From the NCBI RefSeq assembly GCF_002086795.1, contig NZ_MVIM01000001.1, positions 310,001 through 374,000 on the forward strand: a DNA stretch of 64,000 nt, in the 5' to 3' direction. The position numbers and the translations under genes were made by a program. The stretch is from Mycolicibacterium tusciae. GTDB lineage: Bacteria > Actinomycetota > Actinomycetes > Mycobacteriales > Mycobacteriaceae. Positions within the stretch are counted from its first letter, which is position 1, and each line of letters opens with the position of its first letter. The notes below the pieces were generated by a model. The model was not told the origin of the DNA, did not search any database, and saw only the letters and a list, made by a program, of their open reading frames with translations. Shown in pieces: positions 40,944 through 49,436 of the stretch.

Positions 40944-41213
40944 CTAGTGAACCCAGAACCCACGGTCGTCCCAGTGACCGGGTGGAACTCCGTACACCGG
41001 ATTTAGGAACGGTCCGAGGAAGGGATCCTTTTTGACCTGTCCGGGTGGCCCGAACGGGTTGTGTCCGGGAGGCCCTTGGAAGGCATCGCACGGCCACGGC
41101 CAGCATCCGCGAGGCCCGTTGTCAGCGTGCGCCGTACCGATACCGAGACCCAGAACCGAGACGCCCAGCGCCCCCGTCATCGCTGCTGTTGCGGCAATTC
41201 TTTTCATATTCAT
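40944..41213 (-). CDS. Small secreted Pro/Gly/Trp-rich protein
   Basis: An 89-residue precursor. Basic N-terminus MNMKRIAATAAM, hydrophobic core GALGVSVLGLGIG and AHA cleavage site give a clear Sec signal peptide. The mature part (about 58 residues) has two Cys in GCWPWPC and repeated Pro-Gly-His motifs (PPGHNPFGPPG; VPPGHWDDRGFW). Resembles the many short secreted mycobacterial proteins of unknown function. An AGGAG is 13 bases upstream, somewhat far; ATG at 41207 is an alternative. Sits alone between ribBA and ribC. Confidence 0.75.
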   Translation of the reverse strand: MNMKRIAATAAMTGALGVSVLGLGIGTAHADNGPRGCWPWPCDAFQGPPGHNPFGPPGQVKKDPFLGPFLNPVYGVPPGHWDDRGFWVH

Positions 41214-41564
41214 ATCGAACTCGTTTCTCCTAACCTGAAGGAAGCCGGCCCAACCAGTTCTCGTGAACTCGCACCGGAGGCAGGCGCGGCCAATTGCACT
41301 TCTTGCTTCCCGTTCCATGGCTACCCCGGGATAGACGAACGAAACCGCTTTCTTACAGAGCTTTTGTTGGAAAACGTATTTCTGCTCGCAAACCTAAATA
41401 ACTGGTCCGCAAATATTTATCCGGGCGAACCGACTTTGACATGCTGTTCTTAATATCTGCGTGCACGTCAAGATCGTTACTCGACGCTGATCGATCAGAA
41501 ATTTGCGGATGACCATTGCCAGGGCCGCGACTGACACACGCGGCAGTCGAGACTAGGGTGCCCC
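41214..41564. other. Intergenic region, unusually AT-rich, no gene seen
   Basis: About 350 bp between the small secreted protein and ribC. It is visibly more AT-rich than its surroundings (e.g. AACCTAAATAACTGG, AAATATTTATCC) and contains a perfect 12-bp palindrome CTGATCGATCAG at 41487-41498. It should hold the promoter of the secreted-protein gene. No FMN riboswitch-like conserved stems were recognised, and no credible reading frame. Confidence 0.5.
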
Positions 41565-42197
41565 TCAGCTGGGAGAAAAGTCTCCCGAGCCGTCGATCAG
41601 GCCGTCTTTGGCATCCAGCAGCCGCTCGACATATTTGGCGATGATGTCGACCTCGAGGTTGACCGAGGTGCCGACGCCGGCACGTCCCAATGTCGTCAGC
41701 TCGAGCGTGGTGGGAATGAGCGAGATCTCGAACCAGTCATGTCCGACGGCGGACACCGTCAGCGACACACCGTCGACGGTGATCGAGCCCTTCTCGACCA
41801 CATATCTGCTGAGGGCCATCGGCAGTGCGATCCGCACCACTTCCCAATGCTGCGCGGGTGTACGCGCGATGACGTGGCCCGTCCCGTCGACGTGGCCCTG
41901 CACGATATGACCGCCGAGGCGGCTGTTGACCGCCGCCGCGCGCTCCAGATTCACCCGGCTCCCCACGCCGACACCGCGCAGGCTGGATCTGTTCAGCGTC
42001 TCGCCCATGACATCGGCGGTGAACGCACCGTCGGAACGCACCTCGACGACGGTGAGGCACACGCCGTTCACCGCAATCGAGTCGCCGTGCCCGGCGTCCG
42101 AGGTGACGATGGGCCCGCGGATGGCGAACCTGGCGGAGTCGCCCAGGTCTTCCTTGCCGACGATTTCGCCCATTTCTTCGACGATTCCGGTGAACAC
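41565..42197 (-). CDS. ribC: Riboflavin synthase alpha chain
   Basis: A 210-residue protein built from two homologous lumazine-binding beta-barrels: first barrel MFTGIVEEMGEI...GDSIAVNGVCLTV, second GHIVQGHVDGTGHVI...GSITVDGVSLTV. It dismutates 6,7-dimethyl-8-ribityllumazine to riboflavin. GTG start at 42197 has a -10 box six bases upstream. Divergent from lprG. Called ribE in E. coli nomenclature. Confidence 0.95.
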   Translation of the reverse strand: MFTGIVEEMGEIVGKEDLGDSARFAIRGPIVTSDAGHGDSIAVNGVCLTVVEVRSDGAFTADVMGETLNRSSLRGVGVGSRVNLERAAAVNSRLGGHIVQGHVDGTGHVIARTPAQHWEVVRIALPMALSRYVVEKGSITVDGVSLTVSAVGHDWFEISLIPTTLELTTLGRAGVGTSVNLEVDIIAKYVERLLDAKDGLIDGSGDFSPS

Positions 42198-42203
42198 GCC
42201 GCC

Positions 42204-42301
42204 AGACTAATCCCCCGTTGAAGAAAGTCCAGCTCATCGGCCACTTCTGAGCTCCCGCGCGCGCCCGCCCCCCGTCTGCTGGTGAGCCCACCCACTACGA
42301 T
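42204..42301. promoter_or_regulatory. Divergent ribC/lprG promoter region with two leaderless-type -10 boxes
   Basis: On the minus strand TAGTCT (42204-42209) is six bases before the ribC GTG. On the plus strand TACGAT (42296-42301) is six bases before the lprG ATG. Both fit TANNNT, and in both cases transcription would begin at the first base of the start codon. Neither gene has a recognisable ribosome-binding site. Confidence 0.5.
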
Positions 42302-42307
42302 GCACTC

Positions 42308-43000
42308 ATGCCGACCCGCCTATTGGCGATCTTCGCCGCGCTATTTACTTCCCTCGCTCTGCTCGCAGGGTGCTCAAGCTCCGAGGACAACTCGAACCTG
42401 CCCGACGCCGCGACGCTGCTGCAGCAGTCCGCCGAGACCACCAAGAGCCAGACGAGCGCGCACCTTCTGCTCACTGTCCAGGGTGAGATTGCGGCGCTTC
42501 CGATCGAGTCGCTCGAAGGCGATCTGACTCTCAAGCCCGCCGTCGCCGCGGAGGGCAAGGCCAACCTCTCGTTCCTGGGCACCCGCCTCGAGGGCGTCGG
42601 CTTCGTCGTCCTCGACGGCACCTTGTATGCCGCCATCACGGCCGGCACCTACCAGGACTTCGGACCGGCCGCCGACATATACGACGTCTCGGCGCTCCTG
42701 TCGCCCGAGAAGGGTGTGGGCAACGTCATATCCAATTTCTCCGACCCGAAAGCCGAGGGCCGCGAGACCATCAACGGCGTCAAGACGGTTCGCGTGACCG
42801 GAAAGATCAGTGTCGAGGCCGTGAACGCGATCGCGCCACAGCTCGCGGTGACAGAGCCGGTCCCCGGCACGGCGTGGATTGCCGAAGAAGGCGACCACGA
42901 ACTGGTCCAGGTCAAAATGGAGCCCGCCCAGGGTCAATCCGTCACGATCGCGATCTCTGACTGGGGCAAGCCGGTCACCGTCAACAAGCCGACGGTCTGA
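42308..43000 (+). CDS. lprG: Lipoprotein LprG (triacylglyceride/LAM carrier)
   Basis: A 230-residue lipoprotein. The signal peptide ends in the lipobox [12 protein letters not shown]. The mature LppX/LprG fold has a lipid-binding cavity ([20 protein letters not shown]...). In mycobacteria LprG works with the P55 efflux pump to move triacylated lipids and lipoarabinomannan to the outer envelope. The stop overlaps the P55 start (TGATG), matching the conserved lprG-P55 operon (Rv1411c-Rv1410c). Confidence 0.94.
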   Translation: MPTRLLAIFAALFTSLALLAGCSSSEDNSNLPDAATLLQQSAETTKSQTSAHLLLTVQGEIAALPIESLEGDLTLKPAVAAEGKANLSFLGTRLEGVGFVVLDGTLYAAITAGTYQDFGPAADIYDVSALLSPEKGVGNVISNFSDPKAEGRETINGVKTVRVTGKISVEAVNAIAPQLAVTEPVPGTAWIAEEGDHELVQVKMEPAQGQSVTIAISDWGKPVTVNKPTV

Positions 43001-44703
43001 TGCAGGCCTCGACCGAAACCGCGCAACCGGTGACCGCCGGTCGGCGCATCGCGATCAGCGCGGGCAGCCTTGCGGTGCTGCTCGGTGCTCTCGACACCTA
43101 TGTCGTGATCACGATCATTCGCGACATCATGAACGATGTCGGCATCGCGGTGAACCAGATCCAGCGGGTGACACCGATCGTCACCGTGTACCTGCTCGGC
43201 TACATCGCGGCGATGCCGCTGCTGGGCCGCGCGTCGGACCGGTTCGGTCGAAAGATGTTGTTACAGGTCAGCCTTGCCGGTTTCGCCGTCGGCTCTGTTG
43301 TGACGGCGATGTCGACGGATCTCGACATTCTCGTCATCGGGCGGTTGATCCAGGGCATTGCCAGCGGTGCGCTGCTCCCGGTCACACTGGCGCTCGCCGC
43401 CGACCTGTGGTCGAGCCGCAAACGTGCCGCGGTGCTCGGAGGTGTCGGCGCCGCCCAGGAACTCGGCAGTGTGCTCGGACCCATCTACGGCATCCTGCTG
43501 CTCTGGGCGTTCGGCCATTGGCAGTCGGTGTTCTGGGTCAATGTGCCGCTCGCGCTCATCGCCATGGTGATGATCCACTTCAGCCTGCCTGCGCGTCAGA
43601 AACCCGAGAATCCCGAGAAGATCGACGTCGTCGGCGGTCTGCTTCTCGCGTTGACCCTGGGCCTGGCGACCTGGGGCCTCTACAACCCCGCCCCGGACGG
43701 CAAAGAGGTATTACCGCGCAACGGTGTCATTTTGCTCATCGGCGCTCTCATCGCGGCCGTGGCGTTCTTCGTGTGGGAACGGTTCGCCAAAACCAGGCTG
43801 ATCGAGCCCGCAGGCGTGCACTTCCGGCCGTTCCTCGCGGCGCTGGGCGCGTCCCTCGTCGCGGGCGCCGCCCTGATGGTGACACTCGTCAACGTCGAGC
43901 TGTTCGGTCAGGGAGTGCTCGACAAAGACCAGATCGAGGCCGCCCTGCTGCTGCTGCGGTTCCTCGTCGCGCTGCCGATCGGGGCTCTGCTCGGCGGCTG
44001 GATCGCCACCAAGGTCGGCGACCGGATCGTCGCGTGCGTCGGGCTGTTGATCGCCGCCGGTGGCTACTACCTGGTCTCGGGTTGGCCCGCGGACGTTCTC
44101 TCGGCCCGCCATGACCTCGGCTTCATCTCGCTGCCGATGCTGGACACCGATCTCGCGATCGCCGGCCTGGGGTTGGGCCTGGTGATCGGCCCGCTGACGT
44201 CGGCGACCTTGCGCGTGGTTCCCGCCGCCCAGCACGGCATCGCCTCGGCGGCCGTCGTGGTTGCCCGGATGATCGGCATGCTCATCGGTGTTGCGGCGCT
44301 GTCCGCATGGGGCCTGTACAAGTTCAACCAGTACCTGCAGGAGCGCCTCGCGGCGTTGCCGCCCGCGGACGCCGACTCCCCCGGTGGCCTCATCGTCGCC
44401 GCGACCGCCCGAGTGAGCGAGGCATCCCGCCAGGCCTACGTCCTGCAGTACGGCGAAATTTTCAAGATCACCTGTCTGGTGTGCATTGTCGGGGCGGCCA
44501 TCGCCCTGCTGATCAGCGGTCGTGACGAGCACGCTGACGAGCCCGAACCCGTCGAAGACGGTCCGCAGCGGGTGCGGGTCGGTTCACCAGCTGATGACAA
44601 CCCGACTCAAGCGATCGAGACGCCGACACACCGCATTTCGAGGCAGTCTGCGGATGAAACGGCCCGCCTGGAACAACCCGGGGGCCACCGCCGACCCGAT
44701 TGA
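43000..44703 (+). CDS. P55 major facilitator efflux pump
   Basis: A 567-residue MFS transporter with 14 predicted helices. Loop 2-3 motif [14 protein letters not shown] and motif C-like [20 protein letters not shown] are visible. It partners with LprG in lipid export and contributes to drug tolerance in mycobacteria. The C-terminal 60 residues are a charged cytoplasmic tail ([20 protein letters not shown]). The start overlaps the lprG stop by one base. Confidence 0.93.
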   Translation: MQASTETAQPVTAGRRIAISAGSLAVLLGALDTYVVITIIRDIMNDVGIAVNQIQRVTPIVTVYLLGYIAAMPLLGRASDRFGRKMLLQVSLAGFAVGSVVTAMSTDLDILVIGRLIQGIASGALLPVTLALAADLWSSRKRAAVLGGVGAAQELGSVLGPIYGILLLWAFGHWQSVFWVNVPLALIAMVMIHFSLPARQKPENPEKIDVVGGLLLALTLGLATWGLYNPAPDGKEVLPRNGVILLIGALIAAVAFFVWERFAKTRLIEPAGVHFRPFLAALGASLVAGAALMVTLVNVELFGQGVLDKDQIEAALLLLRFLVALPIGALLGGWIATKVGDRIVACVGLLIAAGGYYLVSGWPADVLSARHDLGFISLPMLDTDLAIAGLGLGLVIGPLTSATLRVVPAAQHGIASAAVVVARMIGMLIGVAALSAWGLYKFNQYLQERLAALPPADADSPGGLIVAATARVSEASRQAYVLQYGEIFKITCLVCIVGAAIALLISGRDEHADEPEPVEDGPQRVRVGSPADDNPTQAIETPTHRISRQSADETARLEQPGGHRRPD

Positions 44704-44710
44704 ATCCGGG

Positions 44711-44863
44711 TCAGCAGCGCTCGAGTCCCGGGCCCATCAGGGTGTGCTCGGGTAGTGATTGGGGCTCCTCGACCGACAGGCCCCTGATCGCGCCCCGGAT
44801 CAGCGACTTGAGGTTCCGGGGATCCATTGGCCGATCACAGAGCCAGTCCTGCAATGCAGTCAT
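44711..44863 (-). CDS. Possible small protein (50 residues)
   Basis: Short frame beginning MTALQDWLCDRPMDPRNLKS and continuing LIRGAIRGLSVEEPQ to MGPGLERC. A good ribosome site, GAAGGA, lies 8 bases upstream of the ATG, and the stop is 7 bp from that of P55 on the opposite strand, filling the gap neatly. No signal peptide; single Cys near each end. Not recognised; could be a genuine small protein or chance. Confidence 0.45.
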   Translation of the reverse strand: MTALQDWLCDRPMDPRNLKSLIRGAIRGLSVEEPQSLPEHTLMGPGLERC

Positions 44864-44986
44864 GCTCGTCGTCCTTCGCTCGTGCTCACCCGCGCAGCTC
44901 GTCGGTGAAAGCGCGATATCCGGCAGAGATCACAGCCGAACCAAAATGGCCGACTCTGGTACGAGTGTACCGACCTGAGTGGCACT

Positions 44987-45011
44987 GTTTGTTGGTCACC
45001 ACGCCGGGTAT
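44987..45011 (+). promoter_or_regulatory. SigF-type promoter
   Basis: GTTT, 15 bases, then GGGTAT: an exact match to the mycobacterial SigF consensus GTTT-N15-17-GGGTAT. It lies 34 bp before the ATG of the DJ-1/PfpI gene. A GGTAC-GAGT-GTACC inverted repeat at 44958-44971 lies just upstream. Predicts induction in stationary phase or stress. Confidence 0.7.
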
Positions 45012-45045
45012 GCGTGAAAAAGCGACGATCAAAGGACAAAAATTC

Positions 45046-45609
45046 ATGGCAACTTCACTGAATGGCAAGACTATTGCGTTCCTGGTCGCGCCCGAAGGCG
45101 TTGAGCAGGTCGAACTGACCGAACCGTGGAAGGCGGTCGAAGAGGCGGGCGGGACACCTGAACTCGTGTCGACCGAAGTCGGCAAGGTTCAAGGCTTCAA
45201 CCATTTGACGCCGGCCGACACGTTCGAGGCGGACAAGGCTGTGGGCGGCGTGTCCGCATCCGACTACGCCGCGCTGGTATTGCCTGGCGGCGTCGCCAAT
45301 CCCGACTTCCTCCGCATGAACGGCGATGCCGTCGCCTTCGCCAAGGGCTTCTTCGACGAAGGGAAACCCGTCGCGGTCATCTGCCACGGGCCGTGGACGC
45401 TGGTCGAGGCCGACGTGGTGCGCGGCCGCACGATCACCTCGTGGCCCAGCGTCAAAACGGACCTCGTCAACGCTGGCGCAAACTGGGTCGACGATGAAGT
45501 CGTCGAATGCTCGCGCGGCCCAAACACATTGGTTTCGAGTCGCAAACCCGATGACCTGCCCGCCTTCTGCAAGTCGTTGGTTGGGGTTATTTCAAAGGTC
45601 ACATCGTAG
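45046..45609 (+). CDS. DJ-1/PfpI-family protein
   Basis: A 187-residue type 1 glutamine-amidotransferase-like protein. The nucleophile elbow is PVAVICHGPWTLVEADVV, with Cys followed by His; the Glu partner lies in the N-terminal APEGVEQVELTEP. Family members act as stress proteins, deglycases or proteases. ATG at 45046 has AAAGGA 9 bases upstream; the earlier ATG at 44827 is upstream of the promoter. SigF-type control fits a general stress role. Confidence 0.9.
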   Translation: MATSLNGKTIAFLVAPEGVEQVELTEPWKAVEEAGGTPELVSTEVGKVQGFNHLTPADTFEADKAVGGVSASDYAALVLPGGVANPDFLRMNGDAVAFAKGFFDEGKPVAVICHGPWTLVEADVVRGRTITSWPSVKTDLVNAGANWVDDEVVECSRGPNTLVSSRKPDDLPAFCKSLVGVISKVTS

Positions 45610-45641
45610 CCAAACCTGACCCGCGAACGTGCAACCGTCGG

Positions 45642-45647
45642 TAACGT
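45642..45647 (+). promoter_or_regulatory. -10 box with leaderless geometry for the ABC permease gene
   Basis: TAACGT is followed by seven bases and the ATG at 45655, with no ribosome site between; predicts a leaderless mRNA for the permease-ATPase pair. Confidence 0.4.
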
Positions 45648-45654
45648 CGCCAGC

Positions 45655-46704
45655 ATGCTGATGGCCGCGCTGCGCGACATGCAGTGGCGACGACGGCGAT
45701 TCGTCATCGCGATCCTGTCCACCGCGATCATCTTCGCGATGACGCTCGTTCTCACCGGTCTGGCCAACGGGTTCCGCGTGGAGGCCGACAAGACCGTCGA
45801 TTCTCTCGGCGTCGACCTCTTCATCGTCAAGGCCGGTGCGTCAGGTCCATTCGTCGGGGCGACGCCGTATGCGCCGGTGGAACTGCGCAGGATCGCGAAC
45901 GCGCCCGGCGTGGAGGCGGCCGCTCCCCTCGCGTACGCAGGCGGAACGGCCACGCTCGACGGTTCGACGCGCAATGTGGACATTTTCGGGGCGCCGGAGA
46001 ACGGTCCGGGCATGCCCGCGGTCTCAGCGGGCCGACCGCCGTCGACGCGCGACGAAGTGGCGGTTTCTTCCACGCTCGGCAAGGGCATCGACGACGAGGT
46101 CGAAATCGCCTCGCGCAAGCTGCGCATCGTCGGCATCGTCGAGAACTCCACCGCGCTGGCGAATCTGCCGAACGTGTTCCTCACCACCGAGGGCGCCCAA
46201 CAACTGGTGTACGCGGGCGAACCCCTCGTCGCATCGATCGGTGTGCGCGGCACGCTCGAGGAGGCGCCCCCCGGATACCGCGCAATCGACCGCGAGGGCG
46301 CCGTCGAAGATCTGTTGCGGCCGCTGAAGGTGGCCGTCAATTCGATCACGATCGTGGCCATTCTGCTGTGGGTGGTCGCCGCGCTCGTCGTGGGTTCGGT
46401 GATCTATCTGTCCGCACTCGAACGTCTCCGAGACTTCGCGGTGTTCAAAGCGATTGGGGTGCCCACCAAATCCATCGCGGCCGGGCTCGCGATGCAGGCG
46501 GTCATCGTTGCGCTGCTCGCGGCGCTCGTCGGCGCCGGGCTGTCCATGTTGCTCGGACCCTTGTTCCCGATGCAGGTGATCGTGCCCGGCGAGGCATTCG
46601 TCGCGTTGCCTGTCATCGCGATCGTCATCGGGTTGATCGCCAGCGCAACAGGTTTGCACCGGGCGGTCGCCGTGGACCCCGCCCTTGCGTTCGGAGGTCC
46701 CTAA
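45655..46704 (+). CDS. ABC transporter permease, FtsX/MacB type
   Basis: A 349-residue membrane protein: one N-terminal helix (RRRFVIAILSTAIIFAMTLV), a large extracytoplasmic MacB-like domain (residues 40-215), then three C-terminal helices of the FtsX domain (VAILLWVVAALVVGSVIYLS; FAVFKAIGVPTKSIAAGLAM; LPVIAIVIGLIASATGL). Such pumps move lipids or lipoproteins or transmit force to periplasmic partners rather than import solutes. Homologous to Rv2563, partner of the ATPase that follows after three bases. Confidence 0.9.
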   Translation: MLMAALRDMQWRRRRFVIAILSTAIIFAMTLVLTGLANGFRVEADKTVDSLGVDLFIVKAGASGPFVGATPYAPVELRRIANAPGVEAAAPLAYAGGTATLDGSTRNVDIFGAPENGPGMPAVSAGRPPSTRDEVAVSSTLGKGIDDEVEIASRKLRIVGIVENSTALANLPNVFLTTEGAQQLVYAGEPLVASIGVRGTLEEAPPGYRAIDREGAVEDLLRPLKVAVNSITIVAILLWVVAALVVGSVIYLSALERLRDFAVFKAIGVPTKSIAAGLAMQAVIVALLAALVGAGLSMLLGPLFPMQVIVPGEAFVALPVIAIVIGLIASATGLHRAVAVDPALAFGGP

Positions 46705-46707
46705 ATC

Positions 46708-47760
46708 TTGGGCGATCTCAGCATTCAGGACCTGGTGGTCGAATACGCCAGTGGCGCCGACACCGTCCGCCCCATCGACGGCTTCGATCTCGATGTGTCC
46801 GCCGGTTCGCTGGTGATTCTGATGGGACCGAGCGGGTGCGGCAAGACGACGCTCCTTTCGTGTCTCGGCGGCATCTTGAAGCCGACTTCGGGCGCCATCA
46901 AGTTCGGCGATGTCGACGTGACATCGCTTGAGGGCCATGAGCTTTCGAATTACCGACGCGAAACTGTGGGCATCGTCTTTCAGGCGTTCAACCTGGTGCC
47001 CAGCCTCACCGCGCTCGAGAATGTCATGGTGCCGCTCCTCGCGGCGGGTCAACCGCGCCGGGTGGCCCACAAGCGCGCCGGACAACTGCTTGCGCGCGTC
47101 GGCCTGGAGGAGCGGATGTCTCATCGTCCGGGTGATCTAAGCGGGGGCCAACAGCAGCGAGTGGCGGTCGCACGTGCGATCGCTCTCGATCCGCCGCTGA
47201 TACTGGCTGACGAACCCACCGCACACCTGGACTTCATTCAGGTGGAGGAGGTGCTGCGGCTCATCCGCGAACTGGCCAGCGGCGACCGGATGGTCGTCGT
47301 CGCGACCCATGACAGCCGGATTCTGCCGTTGGCCGATCGCGTGGTCGAACTCGTTCCGGATTTCGCGTCGACGGACCGCGCCCCCGACACCATCGAGTTG
47401 GAGGCCGGCGATGTGCTCTTCGAGCAGGGCACGATGGGCGAACTGATCTACGTCGTCTCCGAGGGTGAGCTCGAGATCGTCCGCGAGTTGGCCAGCGGTG
47501 GTGAGGAATTGCAGAAGCTGGCCAAGCGCGGCGACTACCTCGGCGAGATCGGGCCGGTGTTCCACCTGCCTCGCTCGGCGACTGTGCGGGCGCGCACCGA
47601 CGCGACGGTCATCGGCTACACCGTGCGCGCGTTCCGCGAGCGCCTTGGTCTCGGCGGTGTGCGCGATCTGATCGAGCACCGACCGCTGAACACTGACCCC
47701 GAATCCGAATCCGAACCCGAACCCGAATCCGATCCAGACGCCGACGCAGAAACCGACTAA
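46708..47760 (+). CDS. glnQ: ABC ATPase with C-terminal cyclic-nucleotide-binding domain
   Basis: A 350-residue protein like Rv2564. ATPase (1-225): Walker [18 protein letters not shown], signature [17 protein letters not shown], Walker [13 protein letters not shown]. Residues 230-325 form a cNMP-binding domain with phosphate-binding cassette [20 protein letters not shown] holding the key Glu and Arg. The tail is an acidic Pro/Glu/Asp/Ser repeat from hexanucleotide units (47690-47750) that M. tuberculosis lacks. TTG start ([13 protein letters not shown]) aligns with Rv2564. The name glnQ is historical; glutamine transport is not supported. Confidence 0.9.
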   Translation: MGDLSIQDLVVEYASGADTVRPIDGFDLDVSAGSLVILMGPSGCGKTTLLSCLGGILKPTSGAIKFGDVDVTSLEGHELSNYRRETVGIVFQAFNLVPSLTALENVMVPLLAAGQPRRVAHKRAGQLLARVGLEERMSHRPGDLSGGQQQRVAVARAIALDPPLILADEPTAHLDFIQVEEVLRLIRELASGDRMVVVATHDSRILPLADRVVELVPDFASTDRAPDTIELEAGDVLFEQGTMGELIYVVSEGELEIVRELASGGEELQKLAKRGDYLGEIGPVFHLPRSATVRARTDATVIGYTVRAFRERLGLGGVRDLIEHRPLNTDPESESEPEPESDPDADAETD

Positions 47761-48758
47761 TTCGGCACCAGGCTGAGCAGCACGTCGGGCCCTATCGACT
47801 CGACACTGTCGAACCGCCAGCGCTGCGCGTGCGCGATCGACAGCACGCCGACGTCATCGATCGCGGTGATCGGGCCGCCCAAGAGAATGGGGCCGATGTA
47901 AGCCAGGATGCGGTTGATCACGCCGGCGCGCAGAAACGCGCCCGCCAATGTCGGTCCGCCCTCCAGCAGCACATCCGTCCGGTCCGACAGCGCTTTGATG
48001 ACCTCGTGCGGATCTCGGGTCCTGATCACCATCGTCCGCGAGTCGTCATTCAGAACCTTTGCCTCAGAAGATATTTCGCGCTCCCCCACCACCACGCGCA
48101 ACGGCTGGCGTTCCGCCAGAGTGCCGTCCGGCAGTCGTGCGGTCAGCAGCGGGTCGTCCACGAACACCGTACCGGTGCCGACGAGCACCGCGTCGGCCAC
48201 AGCGCGTCTGCGGTGCACGTCGGCGCGCGCCGCCTCACTGGTGATCCACTGACTGGAGCCGTCCGCCGCGGCGCTTCGGCCGTCGACACTGGTCGCGAAT
48301 TTCCATGTCACGTGCGGCTGCCCGGTGCGCTGTTTGTGTAACCACTCCCGCAACGGTCCGCTGGCGACGTCATCAGCCAGCACGCCCGCGGTCACGTCGA
48401 GTCCGATGTCGGCCAGCCGCGACGCCCCGCCCGCCGCTACCGGGTTCGGATCCGCCACGGCGTACGCCACCGCCGAAACACCGGCCGCGACAAGCGCATC
48501 TACGCAGGGCGGAGTGCGGCCATGGTGTTTACACGGCTCCAGCGTCACCACCGCCGTGCCGCCGACGGCGCGCTCGCCCGCTCTGCGCAGCGCGAGCACC
48601 TCGGCGTGCGGGCCTCCCGGCGGCTCGGTCGCCCCGACACCGGCGACGTCGTTGTCGCTGTCCAGGATCACCGCGCCCACCGGCGGATTGGGATATGTCG
48701 CACCCTTGACCCGCTCGGATTGTTCGATCGCCAGCCGCATCGCGGCCTCGAGGTTCAT
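47757..48758 (-). CDS. ribD: Bifunctional riboflavin deaminase/reductase
   Basis: A 333-residue enzyme. The N-terminal cytidine-deaminase-like domain has zinc ligands in [13 protein letters not shown] and [12 protein letters not shown]; the C-terminal reductase domain has NADPH segments ([33 protein letters not shown]). It catalyses steps 2 and 3 of riboflavin synthesis. Start overlaps the rpe stop by 4 bases. Named ribG (Rv1409) in M. tuberculosis. Convergent with glnQ, overlapping stops by 4 bases. Confidence 0.95.
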   Translation of the reverse strand: MNLEAAMRLAIEQSERVKGATYPNPPVGAVILDSDNDVAGVGATEPPGGPHAEVLALRRAGERAVGGTAVVTLEPCKHHGRTPPCVDALVAAGVSAVAYAVADPNPVAAGGASRLADIGLDVTAGVLADDVASGPLREWLHKQRTGQPHVTWKFATSVDGRSAAADGSSQWITSEAARADVHRRRAVADAVLVGTGTVFVDDPLLTARLPDGTLAERQPLRVVVGEREISSEAKVLNDDSRTMVIRTRDPHEVIKALSDRTDVLLEGGPTLAGAFLRAGVINRILAYIGPILLGGPITAIDDVGVLSIAHAQRWRFDSVESIGPDVLLSLVPN

Positions 48759-49432
48759 AGCTGAAGATGCGTGGATGCGTCTGCCGCCCGGCGGCGCAAC
48801 GACTCCACAGCGGCGGCGGGGTCCGCCGCGCTGTAGACCGCCGAGCCGGCCACGAAGCAGTCCACTCCGGCCAGCGCCGCCTCTTCGATGGTGTCGGCGT
48901 TGATGCCGCCGTCGATCTCGACCACGATCGTCAGCTCCCCCGCGTCGACGAGTCGGCGAATGGTGCCGACTTTCGGCAGCACCTCGGGGATGAACTTCTG
49001 GCCACCGAATCCCGGCTCGACGGACATGATCAGCACGGTGTCGAACTCCCGCAGGATCTCCAGGTATGGCTCGATCGGCGTGCCGGGTTTGACGGAAAGC
49101 CCGGCCTTCGCGCCCGCCGCGCGAATGTCGCGTGCCACGCCGACCGGGTTGTCGGTCGCCTCTGCGTGAAACGTCACGTTGTAGGCGCCCGCCTCGGCGT
49201 ACGGCGGCGCCCAGCGCTCGGGGTTGTCGATCATCAGATGGCAGTCCATCGGGATGTCGGTCCGCTTCAGCAGGGCTTCGACGACCGGCAACCCGATGGT
49301 GAGGTTCGGCACGAAGTGGTTGTCCATCACGTCGACGTGCAGCCAGTCCGCGCCGGCCACTGCGGCGGCCTCGTCGCCCAGCTCGGCGAAGTCGGCGGCC
49401 AGAATCGACGGCGCGATCAGCGGCTTCGGCAT
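48755..49432 (-). CDS. rpe: Ribulose-phosphate 3-epimerase
   Basis: A 225-residue TIM-barrel epimerase of the pentose phosphate pathway. Metal/catalytic motifs: [56 protein letters not shown], and [15 protein letters not shown]. It feeds ribulose-5-phosphate toward tkt/tal (2.8-6.1 kb) and toward ribBA substrate. Four bases after rsmB. Confidence 0.95.
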   Translation of the reverse strand: MPKPLIAPSILAADFAELGDEAAAVAGADWLHVDVMDNHFVPNLTIGLPVVEALLKRTDIPMDCHLMIDNPERWAPPYAEAGAYNVTFHAEATDNPVGVARDIRAAGAKAGLSVKPGTPIEPYLEILREFDTVLIMSVEPGFGGQKFIPEVLPKVGTIRRLVDAGELTIVVEIDGGINADTIEEAALAGVDCFVAGSAVYSAADPAAAVESLRRRAADASTHLQL

Positions 49433-49436
49433 GGCC

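Noticed and set aside
41061..41453. Plus-strand frame in the AT-rich gap before ribC
   Set aside because: Antisense to the small secreted protein and then random; no domain or ribosome site.
41487..41498. Perfect 12-bp palindrome CTGATCGATCAG as an operator
   Set aside because: Lies downstream of ribC, not near a start codon; GATC-rich palindromes this short occur by chance. Left as a note in the intergenic entry.
41214..42307. FMN riboswitch near the riboflavin genes
   Set aside because: No conserved RFN-type stems were recognised upstream of ribC, ribBA or ribH; ribC appears leaderless.
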